Source of the DNA: Collinsella sp. zg1085
GTDB lineage: Bacteria > Actinomycetota > Coriobacteriia > Coriobacteriales > Coriobacteriaceae
Reading direction: 5' to 3'
DNA length: 64,000 bases
Assembly (NCBI RefSeq): GCF_018889955.1
Contig: NZ_CP076545.1
Coordinates: 124,001 to 188,000 of the forward strand
The notes under the pieces were generated by a model that saw only the letters and a list, made by a program, of their open reading frames with translations, made no database searches and was not told where the DNA came from. A program made the translations under genes and the position numbers. Of this stretch, positions 41,004 to 50,674 are shown piece after piece (the stretch's first letter is position 1; each line of letters begins with the position of its first letter).

Positions 41004-41396
41004 ATGGCGAGCGGACACTCAAGAAATACATACGACGCAGAAACACGGCGCCGCGCAGTAAAAGTGCTCGCTTCCGGCTCGGGTCATCGCGCGCTTGCTG
41101 CAGCTTTGGGCCTCCCAGAGGCAACTGCACGCCAGTGGGCACGTTCCTACGCCGTTGGCGGGGCATCTGCTGTTATGAATGCGGGTGCTACACATCGAAT
41201 CTATCCATTTGCGTTAAAACTGTCGGTTGTAAAAGACCGCGTTGAGAACGGCTTGTCGGTTCGCGACGTCATGATTAAGTATGGCGTTCCAAGCGAGTCA
41301 TCCGTGAAAACTTGGTGCCGACAATACCGAGACCAGGGCGAAGGCGCACTGATTGACCGACCGCGTGGCCGCAAGCCTAAGCAAAAGGCTGAGTAG
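41004..41396 (+). CDS. Orphan transposase-type helix-turn-helix protein
   Basis: 130 residues from the ATG at 41004 (GTG at 40974 also possible). Two helix-turn-helix units: about 8-45 (YDAETRRRAVKVL, HRALAAALGLPEATARQWARSY) and about 65-105 (YPFALKLSVVKDRVENGLSVRDVMIKYGVPSESSVKTWCRQY), then a basic tail (RPRGRKPKQKAE). This is the layout of the DNA-binding OrfA of IS3-like elements. But no OrfB with a DDE domain follows (next gene 200 bp later is a flavoprotein), there are no terminal inverted repeats, and it has its own terminator. It may be a domesticated regulator or an insertion-sequence remnant. Confidence 0.75.
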   Translation: MASGHSRNTYDAETRRRAVKVLASGSGHRALAAALGLPEATARQWARSYAVGGASAVMNAGATHRIYPFALKLSVVKDRVENGLSVRDVMIKYGVPSESSVKTWCRQYRDQGEGALIDRPRGRKPKQKAE

Positions 41397-41458
41397 GCAA
41401 GCCTAAGCACTGAGTAGGTTTACCTGCAGAAGCAGGCTATGTATGTTGTAATTACTAG

Positions 41459-41495
41459 CAAACAGCGGCTACGCTTGTGGTCGCTGTTTGTTTTT
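41459..41495 (+). terminator. Intrinsic terminator
   Basis: CAAACAGCG (41459-41467) pairs with CGCTGTTTG (41482-41490), followed by TTTTT. Ends the orphan HTH gene. Confidence 0.88.
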
Positions 41496-41597
41496 GCGCT
41501 TCAGGCACCGGGTGGCTCTCGCGACCCTATTCTTGTGCGGTTATCCTCGTGTTATTATGTGCTGAACCTGTTTACTTAGAGCACGGGAGGAGCACCT

Positions 41598-42779
41598 ATG
41601 CTTAATGCTATTGAGATTAGCCCCGACATCTGGTGGGTCGGCGGTATTGACTGGAATGAGCGGTCGTTTCACGGTTATTCAACTGAGCGGGGTATCACCT
41701 ATAACGCCTACCTCATTTTGGACGAAAAAGTAACGTTGATTGACACTGCAAAGTCGAGCTTTACTGATGAGTTTATTCAACGCATTAAGCAGGTAGTTGA
41801 CCCTTCAAAAATTGAAGTGATTATTGCCAATCATATTGAGATGGATCACTCAGGCTCAATCCCTGCAATTTTGGAGCTTGCACCAAATGCTAAGGTATAT
41901 GCAAGTGCACCTGCTGGCGTTAATGAGTTGCGTGCGCACTTTGGCCTTGATGTTGAGGGTGTAAAGACCGGCGATACGCTCAATATTGGCAAGCGCACGC
42001 TCAGCTTTCTTCAGACGCCTTTTGTGCATTGGCCAGATAACATGCTGACGTATAGCGAAGCGGACAAGATTTTATTCTCCAATGATTGCTTTGGTCAGCA
42101 CTTTGCAACGACAAAGCGCTTTGACGATGAAGTCGATACTTGCGAGTTGTTCCGCCAAGCAAAGAAGTACTATGCAAATATCGTGCTGCCCTATGGCGCA
42201 CAGGCGCAAAAGGCGCTCAAGGCAGCCGCTGCTTTGGACATCAGGCTTATTGCCACCAGTCATGGTTGTTGCTGGCGTTCGCATATTGACGAGATTGTCG
42301 CGAAATATCAGGCATGGAGTACGTATCAAACCGAGAACAAGGCTGTAGTGGTTTTTGACTCCATGTGGCATTCAACTGAGAGAATGGCGCGTGAAATTAC
42401 CGATGCTTTTATTGCAGAAGATATTTCAGCAGTGCTGCTTGACGTGAAGGCAACGCATATTTCAGACGTGATTTTGGAGATGATGGATGCGCGCTATGTT
42501 GCCGTTGGTTCACCGACTCTGAATTCTAATATGCTGCCAACTGTTGCGGGGTTTTTGACCTATATGCGCGGATTGGCGCCAAACAATAGTCATCGTGTTG
42601 GTTTGGCATTTGGCAGCTATGGTTGGGCACCGCTTGGCCCAAAGCAGGTTTACGATGAGCTTGAGCGCGCAAAGTTCCAGCTGCCGGTGCCGGCAATTAC
42701 GCAACAGTGGATTCCGTCTGAGGAGAGTTTGGCCGAGCTTCAAGCTACGGTTAGAAAGATAATCGCGGAGCAGGCATAA
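41598..42779 (+). CDS. fprA: Flavo-diiron protein (A-type flavoprotein)
   Basis: 393 residues, ATG behind GGGAGGAGCACCT. Metallo-beta-lactamase-like domain (1-245) with all diiron ligands: His79, Glu81, Asp83, His84 (NHIEMDHSG), His144 (VHWPDN), Asp163 (SNDCFGQH), His222 (SHG). Flavodoxin domain from about 250 (VVVFDSMWHSTERMA, VGSPTLN, FGSYGW) binds FMN. No C-terminal rubredoxin extension, so an external donor is needed. It reduces O2 to water or NO to N2O, protecting an anaerobe. Its stop codon lies 8 bp before element C. Confidence 0.94.
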   Translation: MLNAIEISPDIWWVGGIDWNERSFHGYSTERGITYNAYLILDEKVTLIDTAKSSFTDEFIQRIKQVVDPSKIEVIIANHIEMDHSGSIPAILELAPNAKVYASAPAGVNELRAHFGLDVEGVKTGDTLNIGKRTLSFLQTPFVHWPDNMLTYSEADKILFSNDCFGQHFATTKRFDDEVDTCELFRQAKKYYANIVLPYGAQAQKALKAAAALDIRLIATSHGCCWRSHIDEIVAKYQAWSTYQTENKAVVVFDSMWHSTERMAREITDAFIAEDISAVLLDVKATHISDVILEMMDARYVAVGSPTLNSNMLPTVAGFLTYMRGLAPNNSHRVGLAFGSYGWAPLGPKQVYDELERAKFQLPVPAITQQWIPSEESLAELQATVRKIIAEQA

Positions 42780-42786
42780 GACGGGG

Positions 42787-45020
42787 TATACGCCGGTGCT
42801 TGCTTCCTGGAGGCGAGGTGTGGGGTGAGCTGGCCTTGCGTCACCCATTTGGTTTGCAAACTTGTTGGGTGGCATGGTTTTTCACGTCATCTAAGCTGGG
42901 CGAACGATTTGCAGGCTTGTTGAGCGGCAGAGGTTTTCACCTCGTCAGTTGGGCGATTGGTTTGCACGTCTATGGGGTGGCATAGTTTTTTCACGGGAAC
43001 TGCGCTTCGCGAAAGTTCCCTTAGAAAAGCTATGCCACCCTTATGCTGCATCTCTATCTCACCCGCTTTGTTCGGTAGCTCCATCTCAATCAAACGAATG
43101 ATTGTGCTCTCCGAATGTGCTACGCAGAATTCTCCGAACACAATCATTCGTCCTTTTAATACGATAAAGACCTAAAACCTTACAGCATGCGGCAATCTCC
43201 ACACCCCGCCATGTACAAGCAGCGCATATGGGTTGAAAAGGGGTTGAGTTGTAGCTCTTACGGGACAAAAGCGAGATGCCCACTTCAAAAGGATAGTGCT
43301 ACTCGATAATCTACCTAGAAACGTAAGCTCCGCAAAGCTCATTCGTTTCTTAACTCAGGTAAGACCAAGGTATTGCATTTTACGAATGTGCTTCGCAGAA
43401 TTCTCCGAACGCAATACCTTGGTCTTTCACCTATTTACCGTGCTTTCCAAATTTCAAATCAAGAATAGAGTAGTTCGCGAACACTTTCCCTAGAAATACA
43501 GCACGTTTCTCATATGTGCGGACAGATTCCAAAACACCGCCAACTTGGTTGAGCGGTTTTGACAGAAACGGGCAATTTGGCAGTAAAACCTGACAAAAAT
43601 GAGCAATATGGCAATAAACCCCCTGTAGTATGAAAAACTGCAAGTTATCTACCTGCAGGTTTACAAAACAACAAATAACCCACGGGGGTTCTACACTGCC
43701 AAATTGCCCATTTCTGTCAAAAGAGGCTGGGCTAGCATTGCCACCAACGGAAATCAGATTAGGAAACAAAACTTGAAATCCTGCGAAAACAATTAAATCT
43801 AGCGGTCAAACAAAACCTCTGAACTGCGCTTTGGCAAAAGTGACTAATTTGACGCAAAATTCTGTCATTTTTGACCAATTTGGCATAAAGAGACAATTGT
43901 TAACTTACTCTCAGCTTATCTACCTGCGGCTTTGTAGGATAAATACTAACCCGCTGGGTTATAGAGAGTACTTTTTCGTCAGTTTTGCCAAAGCGACAGA
44001 TGTAACTTATCTATGTGACAAGAGCCTTAGCACCCGATACGGCATAATTGTGCTGCTATTGCGTTTTGCGAAGCAATTCCGGTATGTTAACCCAACGTGT
44101 AACGATGCATTGTTGGCTTGTCTCGGCAATATCTTGACGTAATGGGAACTCGCAGGGATTTATGGAGCAAACAATGCTCCTATGAAATTGCGAAAACTCT
44201 GAGGTTCTGGAAGTTAATCAATCTAGTGTACGAATTTTTGCCAGCAGCTTGAGTATGGGGGGTCTGTACAAGCAAATATTTTAGTATTTCCGCAGGAAAG
44301 ACGCTTTACTTTAGTGGAGTGTACTTAACCATAGTCAAGATGATCGTACATTAGATGGGTTTCCTCTTGGGGCGTTAATGTGAAAGACCTATTCTACATA
44401 TTAGTCGACGAAAAACAGTGCAGCAGAAGCAATGACGAGCAATGAGACAAGGTATTGCATTCGGGGAATTCTGCGCAGCACATTCATAGAATGCAATACC
44501 TTGCCCGTAGTGCTAACTAGGTGAGTGTAAAGCTTACAGGCAGGTAAGAACTTAACGGTAGAAAAGAGCTCCAGTCCAAACCTTTTTATCCCATATGCCC
44601 TGCTTGTGCATGGCGGGGTGTGGAGTGAGCTGACCGCTGTTGTGCATTTGGTATTTACCGTAAGAAAGGGGACGAATGATTGTGCAGCACATTCTTAGAG
44701 CATAATCATTCGTCCAGTTGAGATAGGGTTGTAGTACAAAGCAGGTGAGATAGAGCTGCAGCATAAGGGTGGCATAGCTTTTCTAAGGGAACTTTCGCGA
44801 AGCGCAGTTCCCGTGAAAAGACTATGCCACCCCATAGGCGTGCAAACCAATCGCCCAACTGACGAAGTAAAAGCCTCTGCCGCTCAACAAGCTTGCAAAT
44901 CATTCGTCTAACTTAGATGACGTGAAAAGCCTCTGCCATCAACGAAATCAAGGACGAAACAAAGACAGCAACAACAGCTCATCCCACACCCCGCCTCTAG
45001 GAAACAAGCAGCCGCGTATA
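42787..45020. repeat. Long non-coding palindromic element, copy C (complete, diverged)
   Basis: About 2.23 kb. Left arm: outer repeat (GAGGTGTGGGGTGAGCT near 42813), H1 42975-43040, H2 43094-43151, H3 43365-43422. Core 43423-44447 keeps the same order of motifs as copies A and B (TGACAGAAACGGGCAA pair, ACCTGCAGGT, ATAACCCACGGG, TAACCCGCTGGGTTA, CGCAGGAAAGACGCTTTA) but with many substitutions and about 100 extra bases near 43730-43830. Right arm: H3 44448-44503, H2 44672-44713 (shortened to 42 bp, middle deleted but tips kept), H1 44767-44832, outer repeat to about 45020. No credible gene. Confidence 0.9.
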
Positions 45021-45223
45021 TCATCATAGTTTCTCTAAAATTCACGCCCCTTCACCGATTTTTATCCCCGCTTGCCGGAATAAAGCGAATGTGTCTATAA
45101 AATTATGCGTTGCATGAGAGAATTTAAGTAACATTTGCACAATTTTTTGTTGTGCACAATTGAACCTGAGTGGCTCTGGAAACTGGGTAGCTCTGAGTTG
45201 AATGGTGGAGGTGGTAGCGACTT

Positions 45224-46042
45224 ATGCAGACAGTCTTTCGTGTTCCGGTTAATATCGAACGTCCAAGAGCGCTTGTGTTGGTTCATGCTGCAGCTGAGCT
45301 TTGTGCGGGTGGCTTGGTGTTATTGCCAACAGAAACAGTGTACGGTATTGGAGTCGCGGTTAAGGCCTTTGCAGGTTCCGATGCTGCAACTGCCTCTATG
45401 CCGCCCTCTCATTCTGGATACGGTCGCATTTTCTCACTCAAACAGCGTTCACTTCAGCAGACGGTTCCTTGGCTTGTTTCGGGTGCTCAAGACCTTGACG
45501 TGTACGGTGTCAACGTTGATCCACGAGCCCGCGCGCTTGCTCAAGCATTTTGGCCGGGCGCCCTCACCATTGTGGTACAGGCCTCTGCTGCGGTTCCGAC
45601 CTTTATGCAGGCATCCGACGGCACCGTTGCTTTGCGTGCAAGCGCCTCTCCGGTCATTCAAGGACTCATTAACGTGAGCCACTCACCCCTTGCAGTTACC
45701 AGCGCCAACACACACGGGTGTCCTGCCCCAAGCTCATTTGACGAGGTAGAGCCTGTTATTCTAGCGGGCGTAGATATGGCAATTGACGCAGGTGCAACAC
45801 CTTGCCATGAAGCTTCGACCATTGTGTCGTTTGAAACTGGCGAACCGGTGATTTTGCGCGAAGGGGCGTTGTCGTCTGAGCAAATCATGTCTTGCTGCGC
45901 GCGCGTATGCACGCCAAACACGACGACGCACGCACCAAGAGCAGCTCAAATACACGCACCAGCAAGTCAATCCCACGCGAGCTCTACATCTGTCATAGGC
46001 ACCACAGCCAGTCCAAGCATCTCCATAGATACATCAAGGTAG
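45224..46042 (+). CDS. Threonylcarbamoyl-AMP synthase (Sua5/YrdC family)
   Basis: 272 residues, ATG at 45224 with GGAGGTGG a little far upstream (about 11 bases). Makes L-threonylcarbamoyladenylate from Thr, bicarbonate and ATP, the first step of t6A37. YrdC fold with LPTETVYGIG, the KQRS element (FSLKQRSLQQ) and TSANTHG. The last 60 residues are Ala/Ser/Thr-rich and do not resemble the Sua5 C-terminal domain. A run of about 30 residues after TVYGIG is longer than usual in YrdC. Its partners tsaE and tsaB/D are at 23383-26311. Co-transcribed with glpK (5 bp gap). Confidence 0.9.
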   Translation: MQTVFRVPVNIERPRALVLVHAAAELCAGGLVLLPTETVYGIGVAVKAFAGSDAATASMPPSHSGYGRIFSLKQRSLQQTVPWLVSGAQDLDVYGVNVDPRARALAQAFWPGALTIVVQASAAVPTFMQASDGTVALRASASPVIQGLINVSHSPLAVTSANTHGCPAPSSFDEVEPVILAGVDMAIDAGATPCHEASTIVSFETGEPVILREGALSSEQIMSCCARVCTPNTTTHAPRAAQIHAPASQSHASSTSVIGTTASPSISIDTSR

Positions 46043-46047
46043 GATTT

Positions 46048-47586
46048 ATGTCGCTGTCACTCAAAGATATACATCTCGTTGAAGATAGATATTTTCCGGT
46101 CAAAAGCCAATACATTATGGCGCTTGATTCGGGCACTACCTCAGCACGTGCGGTTATCGTAGATGAATACGGCTGTATTGTGTCGCAGGCGCAGCGCGCT
46201 ATCCCTACCTTGTATCCGCAGTCGGGCTGGGTTGAGCAAGACCCTATGGAGATACTTGCCGCCCAGATTGCGGTTATGATGGAAGTCCAGTTTAAGAGCG
46301 GCATTCATTCGGATAGCATTGCTGCGCTGGGAATTACCAACCAACGTGAGACTACCATTGTATGGGACCGCGACAGTGGTCAGCCCATTCATAACGCGAT
46401 TGTCTGGCAGTGTCGCCGCACAGCTCCGTTGGCAGCAAAGCTTGTAAACGACGGTTATGAGGAGCTTATTCGCTCAAAAACCGGATTAACACCAGACGCT
46501 TATTTCTCAGCAACAAAAATCCGTTGGATTCTTGATAACGTTGACGGCGCAAAAGAGGCAGCTGATGCAGGCGAGCTCATGTTTGGAACCGTCGATACGT
46601 GGCTTATGTACAACCTCACCGGCGGTATGGTGCATGCAACTGACTACACCAATGCAAGTCGAACCATGCTGTTCAACATTCACACGCTTGAGTGGGACCA
46701 AGAGCTGCTTAATCTTTTGGATATTCCGCGTTCCATGTTGCCTGATGTGCGTTGGAGCTCGGGGGATTTTGGTCGCGTCTCGAGTGAGATTATGACGCAT
46801 ATGCCTCGTATTACCGGCGTAGCTGGTGATCAGCAGGCATCGCTCTTTGGACACTGCTGTTTTGAGCCTGGCGATACTAAAAACACCTATGGCACCGGCT
46901 GTTTCTTGTTGATGAACACGGGAGATACGCCTGTTACCTCGCGTAATGGATTGGTTTCAACCATTGGAATTGCCGAGGGCGGCAGCATTAGCTACGCGCT
47001 AGAGGGTTCAATATTTCAGGCTGGTGCTGTACTTGGGTGGTTGCGCGATAAACTTGGCATCATCACGTCGGTTGCTGAGTCTGAGCAGATTGCCCAGTCG
47101 ATTCCTGACAACGGTGGGTGCTATCTGGTGCCCGCTTTTGCCGGCCTCGGTGCGCCATGGTGGGATCCTGACGCGCGTGGTTTAATCTGTGGGCTGTCGG
47201 CCGCTTCGGACAAGGCGAGTCTCGTGCGCGCTGCTTGTGAATCGATGGCATATCAAACCTATGATGTCGTGCGTGCTATGGAGGCAGATGCTGGACATAA
47301 GCTCAGAATGCTCTCGGTTGATGGAGCCGCATCGCGCAATGGCTTTATTATGCAATTCCAAGCAGACCTTTTAGGTATTTCGCTGGTGCAGTCTGAATCG
47401 ATTGAGACGACATCGCTTGGAGCTGCCTATCTTGCGGGGCTAGCGGTAGGTTATTGGGAAGACCGCGAAGACCTTAAAAGCAATTTGAGTCAAAATCGGC
47501 GGTTTGACCCCATTGAGGACCAGAACATGATGCTACAGACGCTCTCAGGTTGGCATGATGCTGTGGCGCGCTCAAGAACATCGTAG
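46048..47586 (+). CDS. glpK: Glycerol kinase
   Basis: 512 residues from the ATG at 46048, with AAGGTAGGA upstream; a longer frame reaches into the preceding gene. FGGY-family kinase: phosphate loop MALDSGTTSARAV, NQRETTIVWDR, glycerol-binding VWQCRRT, TYGTGCFLLMNTG, GLGAPWWDPDARG and the C-terminal VDGAASRNGF. It has about 20 residues before the usual start of the domain. Phosphorylates glycerol to glycerol 3-phosphate. No glpF or glycerol-phosphate oxidase/dehydrogenase is nearby. Confidence 0.94.
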   Translation: MSLSLKDIHLVEDRYFPVKSQYIMALDSGTTSARAVIVDEYGCIVSQAQRAIPTLYPQSGWVEQDPMEILAAQIAVMMEVQFKSGIHSDSIAALGITNQRETTIVWDRDSGQPIHNAIVWQCRRTAPLAAKLVNDGYEELIRSKTGLTPDAYFSATKIRWILDNVDGAKEAADAGELMFGTVDTWLMYNLTGGMVHATDYTNASRTMLFNIHTLEWDQELLNLLDIPRSMLPDVRWSSGDFGRVSSEIMTHMPRITGVAGDQQASLFGHCCFEPGDTKNTYGTGCFLLMNTGDTPVTSRNGLVSTIGIAEGGSISYALEGSIFQAGAVLGWLRDKLGIITSVAESEQIAQSIPDNGGCYLVPAFAGLGAPWWDPDARGLICGLSAASDKASLVRAACESMAYQTYDVVRAMEADAGHKLRMLSVDGAASRNGFIMQFQADLLGISLVQSESIETTSLGAAYLAGLAVGYWEDREDLKSNLSQNRRFDPIEDQNMMLQTLSGWHDAVARSRTS

Positions 47587-47660
47587 GTGCCGGTAGCGAG
47601 CCAGCTTAGATGTAGTACAGTAACTAAGGTTACGTGTTATTGCGCGAAAGGAATGGTGCT

Positions 47661-48176
47661 ATGCGCATTGCTCTGGGTTCAGACCATGCCGGCTTTGAAC
47701 AAAAGCAGCTGCTGCTTGAGTTTATTCAAGATGAGCTCGGCCATGAAGTTGTTGACTGTGGTCCTGCAACCGACGATCGGGTTGATTATCCCGATTTTGG
47801 CGAGCGGGTAGGTCAAGCAGTTGCGTCGGGTGCAGCAGATCGAGGCGTTTGCGTGTGCGGCACTGGTATTGGTATTGCGCTTGCTGCAAATAAAATTCCA
47901 GGTATTCGCGCATCTTCAATTACAACGTCTGCATTTGCCGATTTATTTCGGCGACACAATGACGGCAACGTTATTGGACTATCAGGGCGTTTTATTGACC
48001 CAGAGCTTAATCGTGAGATTGTGCGAACCTTTTTGAGTTCTGAATTTGAAGGCGGTCGCCATGCTGAGCGTGTTGCCAAAATTATGAAACTTGACCATGT
48101 TGATGGTGTCGAGCATGCTGATTCTGCTGAGCATGTTCAACAATCAGGTGGCGCCTCGTGCGCATGTGAGCTTTAA
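47661..48176 (+). CDS. rpiB: Ribose-5-phosphate isomerase B
   Basis: 171 residues from the ATG at 47661, set by GAAAGGA; an in-frame TTG at 47634 overlaps that site. RpiB/LacAB fold: GSDHAGFEQK at the N-terminus, catalytic Cys in VCVCGTGIGIALAANK, and the RRHNDGNVIGLSGR phosphate-binding segment. Interconverts ribose 5-phosphate and ribulose 5-phosphate. The last 20-25 residues (His/Asp/Glu-rich, ending CACEL) extend beyond the fold. Confidence 0.94.
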   Translation: MRIALGSDHAGFEQKQLLLEFIQDELGHEVVDCGPATDDRVDYPDFGERVGQAVASGAADRGVCVCGTGIGIALAANKIPGIRASSITTSAFADLFRRHNDGNVIGLSGRFIDPELNREIVRTFLSSEFEGGRHAERVAKIMKLDHVDGVEHADSAEHVQQSGGASCACEL

Positions 48177-48285
48177 GGTGCGCAGGGTAAATAAAGGCAA
48201 AACAGCACGTATGAGTGAGTCAGTAAACAGTCATTGAACTAGACTGTAGGCAGTTAAGTAAACCCCTTGAGAAGAGGAGAGCGTT

Positions 48286-48933
48286 ATGCTTCAAGATGTT
48301 GATATGTCACGGGTAACCCTTATCGACCATCCTTTGGTGCAGCATAAGCTAGCGATTATGCGCAGTATTGAGACGGGTACCAAGCAGTTCCGCGAACTTG
48401 TACGTGAGCTGGCGCTCTTTGAGGGATACGAGGCGACGCGCGATTTTCCGCTTGAAGACGTTGCGGTAACTACCCCCATTTGCGACACGGTATGCAAACA
48501 GCTTTCCGGCCGTAAAGTTGCTATTATTCCTATCCTTCGAGCAGGTCTTGGTATGGTAGATGGCTTGCTTGAGCTGGTGCCATCAGCTCGTGTGGGGCAT
48601 TTGGGGATGTATCGCGACGAGGTTACCCATGAGCCGCATGAGTACTATGCCAAGGTGCCCGCCGACATCGATCACCGCATTTGCCTAGTGGTTGACCCTA
48701 TGCTTGCAACTGGTGGTTCGTCTATCGATGCTATCAAATATTTGCGCGCCCAAGGTGTGCAGGATATTCGCTTGCTTGTGCTGGTGGCCGCCCCTGAAGG
48801 CATCAAAGCTGTGCTCAACTCTGATGCTCAAGTACGGGTATTTACTTGTGCTATTGATGAAGGGTTGAATGAGGCTGCCTATATTGTGCCGGGTTTGGGC
48901 GATGCAGGTGACAGAATTTTTGGCACTAAATAG
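48286..48933 (+). CDS. upp: Uracil phosphoribosyltransferase
   Basis: 215 residues, ATG behind GAAGAGGAGAGCG. Salvages uracil to UMP with PRPP. PRPP loop VVDPMLATGGSSIDAI, RAGLGMVDGLLELVPSARVGH, and the C-terminal uracil-binding YIVPGLGDAGDRIFGTK are all typical. Follows rpiB by 110 bp, and a terminator comes next. Confidence 0.96.
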   Translation: MLQDVDMSRVTLIDHPLVQHKLAIMRSIETGTKQFRELVRELALFEGYEATRDFPLEDVAVTTPICDTVCKQLSGRKVAIIPILRAGLGMVDGLLELVPSARVGHLGMYRDEVTHEPHEYYAKVPADIDHRICLVVDPMLATGGSSIDAIKYLRAQGVQDIRLLVLVAAPEGIKAVLNSDAQVRVFTCAIDEGLNEAAYIVPGLGDAGDRIFGTK

Positions 48934-48973
48934 GCAACGAGTGTTATTTATTGCACAGAAGCTACAAAGTGGC

Positions 48974-49003
48974 AAAACGGGGCGTATGTTGTGCCCCGTT
49001 TTC
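48974..49003 (+). terminator. Intrinsic terminator after upp
   Basis: AAAACGGGGC (48974-48983) pairs with GCCCCGTTTT (48993-49002); T-rich TTTTCT follows. Confidence 0.85.
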
Positions 49004-49033
49004 TCTGCAGTTCAACGGCTTGAGACGCGTTTG

Positions 49034-49042
49034 TGCTAAAAT
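49034..49042 (+). promoter_or_regulatory. Probable extended -10 promoter of the ATP synthase operon
   Basis: TGCTAAAAT matches an extended -10 (TGN then TAAAAT). No good -35. It is the best candidate between the upp terminator and the first atp gene, leaving a leader of about 155 bases. Confidence 0.4.
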
Positions 49043-49203
49043 AGTCAGACCGTTCTTCTGGAATTGGATACCACTTATGGGTAGCATTCTCCATTATTCG
49101 AAAAAATCGGGCGTGGCTTTGACTCAAAGTTGCGCCCGTTCACTTTCGGGATACACTGGTATGGGAAACATGACATCAGGTTCGGAGGGTATGCAGTCGT
49201 ATC

Positions 49204-49506
49204 GTGCATGAGTTTATTGACAGCTTGGTAGTTCATGCACCAATGCTTGCGGCAGGGCTCGCAACAGGAGTCGTCGCGTTTGGCGCGCTTATGCTAGCTC
49301 TGATTCCGGTGCTGCGTCGCCATAAGCAGGCAGACCTTACGCGCGGACTGTTAGGACTTGCGATTTCGGTCTGCGTGCTTGCAGGAGGCGCGTTTATCGC
49401 ATGGTGTTTTGTTGCCGAGGGGCTCAGCGTGTTTATCTTTGGCGAAGCTCTGAGCTTGTTGCTCGGTTGGGTTGTCTTAGCCGGTGTGTTGCTGGTGCGT
49501 TCTTAG
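49204..49506 (+). CDS. AtpI-like small membrane protein
   Basis: 100 residues, three to four hydrophobic helices (about 8-33, 44-66 and 72-97) split by a basic loop RRHKQADLTRG. It lies directly before atpB, where many operons carry atpI, a non-essential assembly factor for the c-ring. Similarity beyond position and hydrophobicity cannot be claimed. The GTG start at 49204 is uncertain: GGAGGG lies about 14 bases upstream, too far; an in-frame ATG at 49243 has no ribosome site either. Confidence 0.7.
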   Translation: MHEFIDSLVVHAPMLAAGLATGVVAFGALMLALIPVLRRHKQADLTRGLLGLAISVCVLAGGAFIAWCFVAEGLSVFIFGEALSLLLGWVVLAGVLLVRS

Positions 49507-49539
49507 ACGCGCTACGCATGTGTTGGAAAGGGTGAAGCT

Positions 49540-50337
49540 GTGGAGGCATTTGAAAAACTCCCAGGTGAGATTAACCATATGGTATCGGAGTTTATGTCGA
49601 TACCCATTGTGGGCAATCTTATGGCAGGCTTGACGCAGTATACGTTCTGGCTCATCGTGGCTGCCATTGTTTTGCTGCTGCTTGTTTTTAGCTACACCAA
49701 AAAGATTGCACTCGTACCGCATGGCATTTTTGCTAACGGCATGGAGAAGGCAATTGACGTGGTGTCTACAGGCATTGGTAAGCAGATTTTAGGGCCAACC
49801 TGGAAAGAGCATTTTCCTTTTTTGGCAAGTCTGTTTTTCTTTATTCTAGTCAACAACATTGTGGGTGTTATCCCTGGCATGAAGCCCGGTAGTGGAACCA
49901 TTTCTACAACTGCAGCTGTGGCCATTGTTGTTTTTCTGTACTTTGTTGGGGTGGGCATCAAAAAGCATGGTTTTTCGGGCTATGCAAAGAGTCTTGCGCC
50001 AAAAGGCGTGAGCTTTCCGCTCAACGTGCTCATTTGGATTATTGAGCTCATCTCAACCATTTTGCGCCCCATTACCTTAGCAGTTCGTCTGTTTTGCAAT
50101 ATGTTTGCTGGGCATATTGTTATGGGTTCTTTTGCGCTGATGGTTGCACTCTTTGCTCAGCCTTTACTCGAAGAGATTACCGCCTTAAATGTGCTTGGAG
50201 CACTGCCAGCGCTTGCTTTTGCAGGTATTCTCTTGGTCATTTATGTAATTGAGATTTTTGTTGCCTGTGTGCAGGCTTATGTGTTCACCATGCTAACGGC
50301 TGTTTATATTCAAGGTGCAGAGGCTGAGGGACACTAG
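49540..50337 (+). CDS. atpB: F-type ATP synthase subunit a
   Basis: 265 residues, GTG start behind GGAAAGGGTGAAGCT. Membrane half-channel subunit of Fo. Five or six membrane helices; the essential Arg lies in LRPITLAVRLFCNMFAGHIVMG, and the C-terminal helix IEIFVACVQAYVFTMLTAVYI is typical. First core gene of the operon a-c-b-delta-alpha-gamma-beta-epsilon. Confidence 0.96.
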   Translation: MEAFEKLPGEINHMVSEFMSIPIVGNLMAGLTQYTFWLIVAAIVLLLLVFSYTKKIALVPHGIFANGMEKAIDVVSTGIGKQILGPTWKEHFPFLASLFFFILVNNIVGVIPGMKPGSGTISTTAAVAIVVFLYFVGVGIKKHGFSGYAKSLAPKGVSFPLNVLIWIIELISTILRPITLAVRLFCNMFAGHIVMGSFALMVALFAQPLLEEITALNVLGALPALAFAGILLVIYVIEIFVACVQAYVFTMLTAVYIQGAEAEGH

Positions 50338-50451
50338 CACACGCGCACGACGAGGCGCATAACTCGTCTAAGATGGTACCAGGCGTAAACGTTGCGCTTG
50401 ATATAGGTTTCAAAGGAATGCACCGTTGAGTGCATAAATTGAGGAGGAAAC

Positions 50452-50646
50452 GTGGGAGTTATCGGTTATAGCATTGGCGTTATTGGTGCAAGTCTGGCCA
50501 TTGCTCTTTCAGCTTTTGGTGTGGCACAGGCCATGGCGCGCCAGCCCGAAATTGCAGACCGTGTCTTTACAGTCTTCATCATGAGCTCAGCGTTTGCCGA
50601 GGCCTTGGCATTGATTGGCTTCGTAGTTGCATTGGTTGTCAGATAG
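50452..50646 (+). CDS. atpE: F-type ATP synthase subunit c
   Basis: 64 residues, GTG start behind GAGGAGGAAAC. Helical hairpin with polar loop ARQPE (29-33) and the ion-binding carboxylate Glu50 in FAEALALIGF. The usual Na+-binding partners (Gln in helix 1, Ser/Thr after the Glu) are missing, so H+ coupling is likely. Shorter than most c subunits (70-80). A stretch of 114 bp before it may hold a translation enhancer, as in other operons where c is made in excess. Confidence 0.95.
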   Translation: MGVIGYSIGVIGASLAIALSAFGVAQAMARQPEIADRVFTVFIMSSAFAEALALIGFVVALVVR

Positions 50647-50674
50647 ATTGTTTGACACCTTTTAGGGAGGAACC

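Noticed and set aside
48951-49211. 86-codon frame between upp and the atp operon
   Set aside because: It begins in the upp terminator, has no ribosome site, and contains the probable atp promoter.
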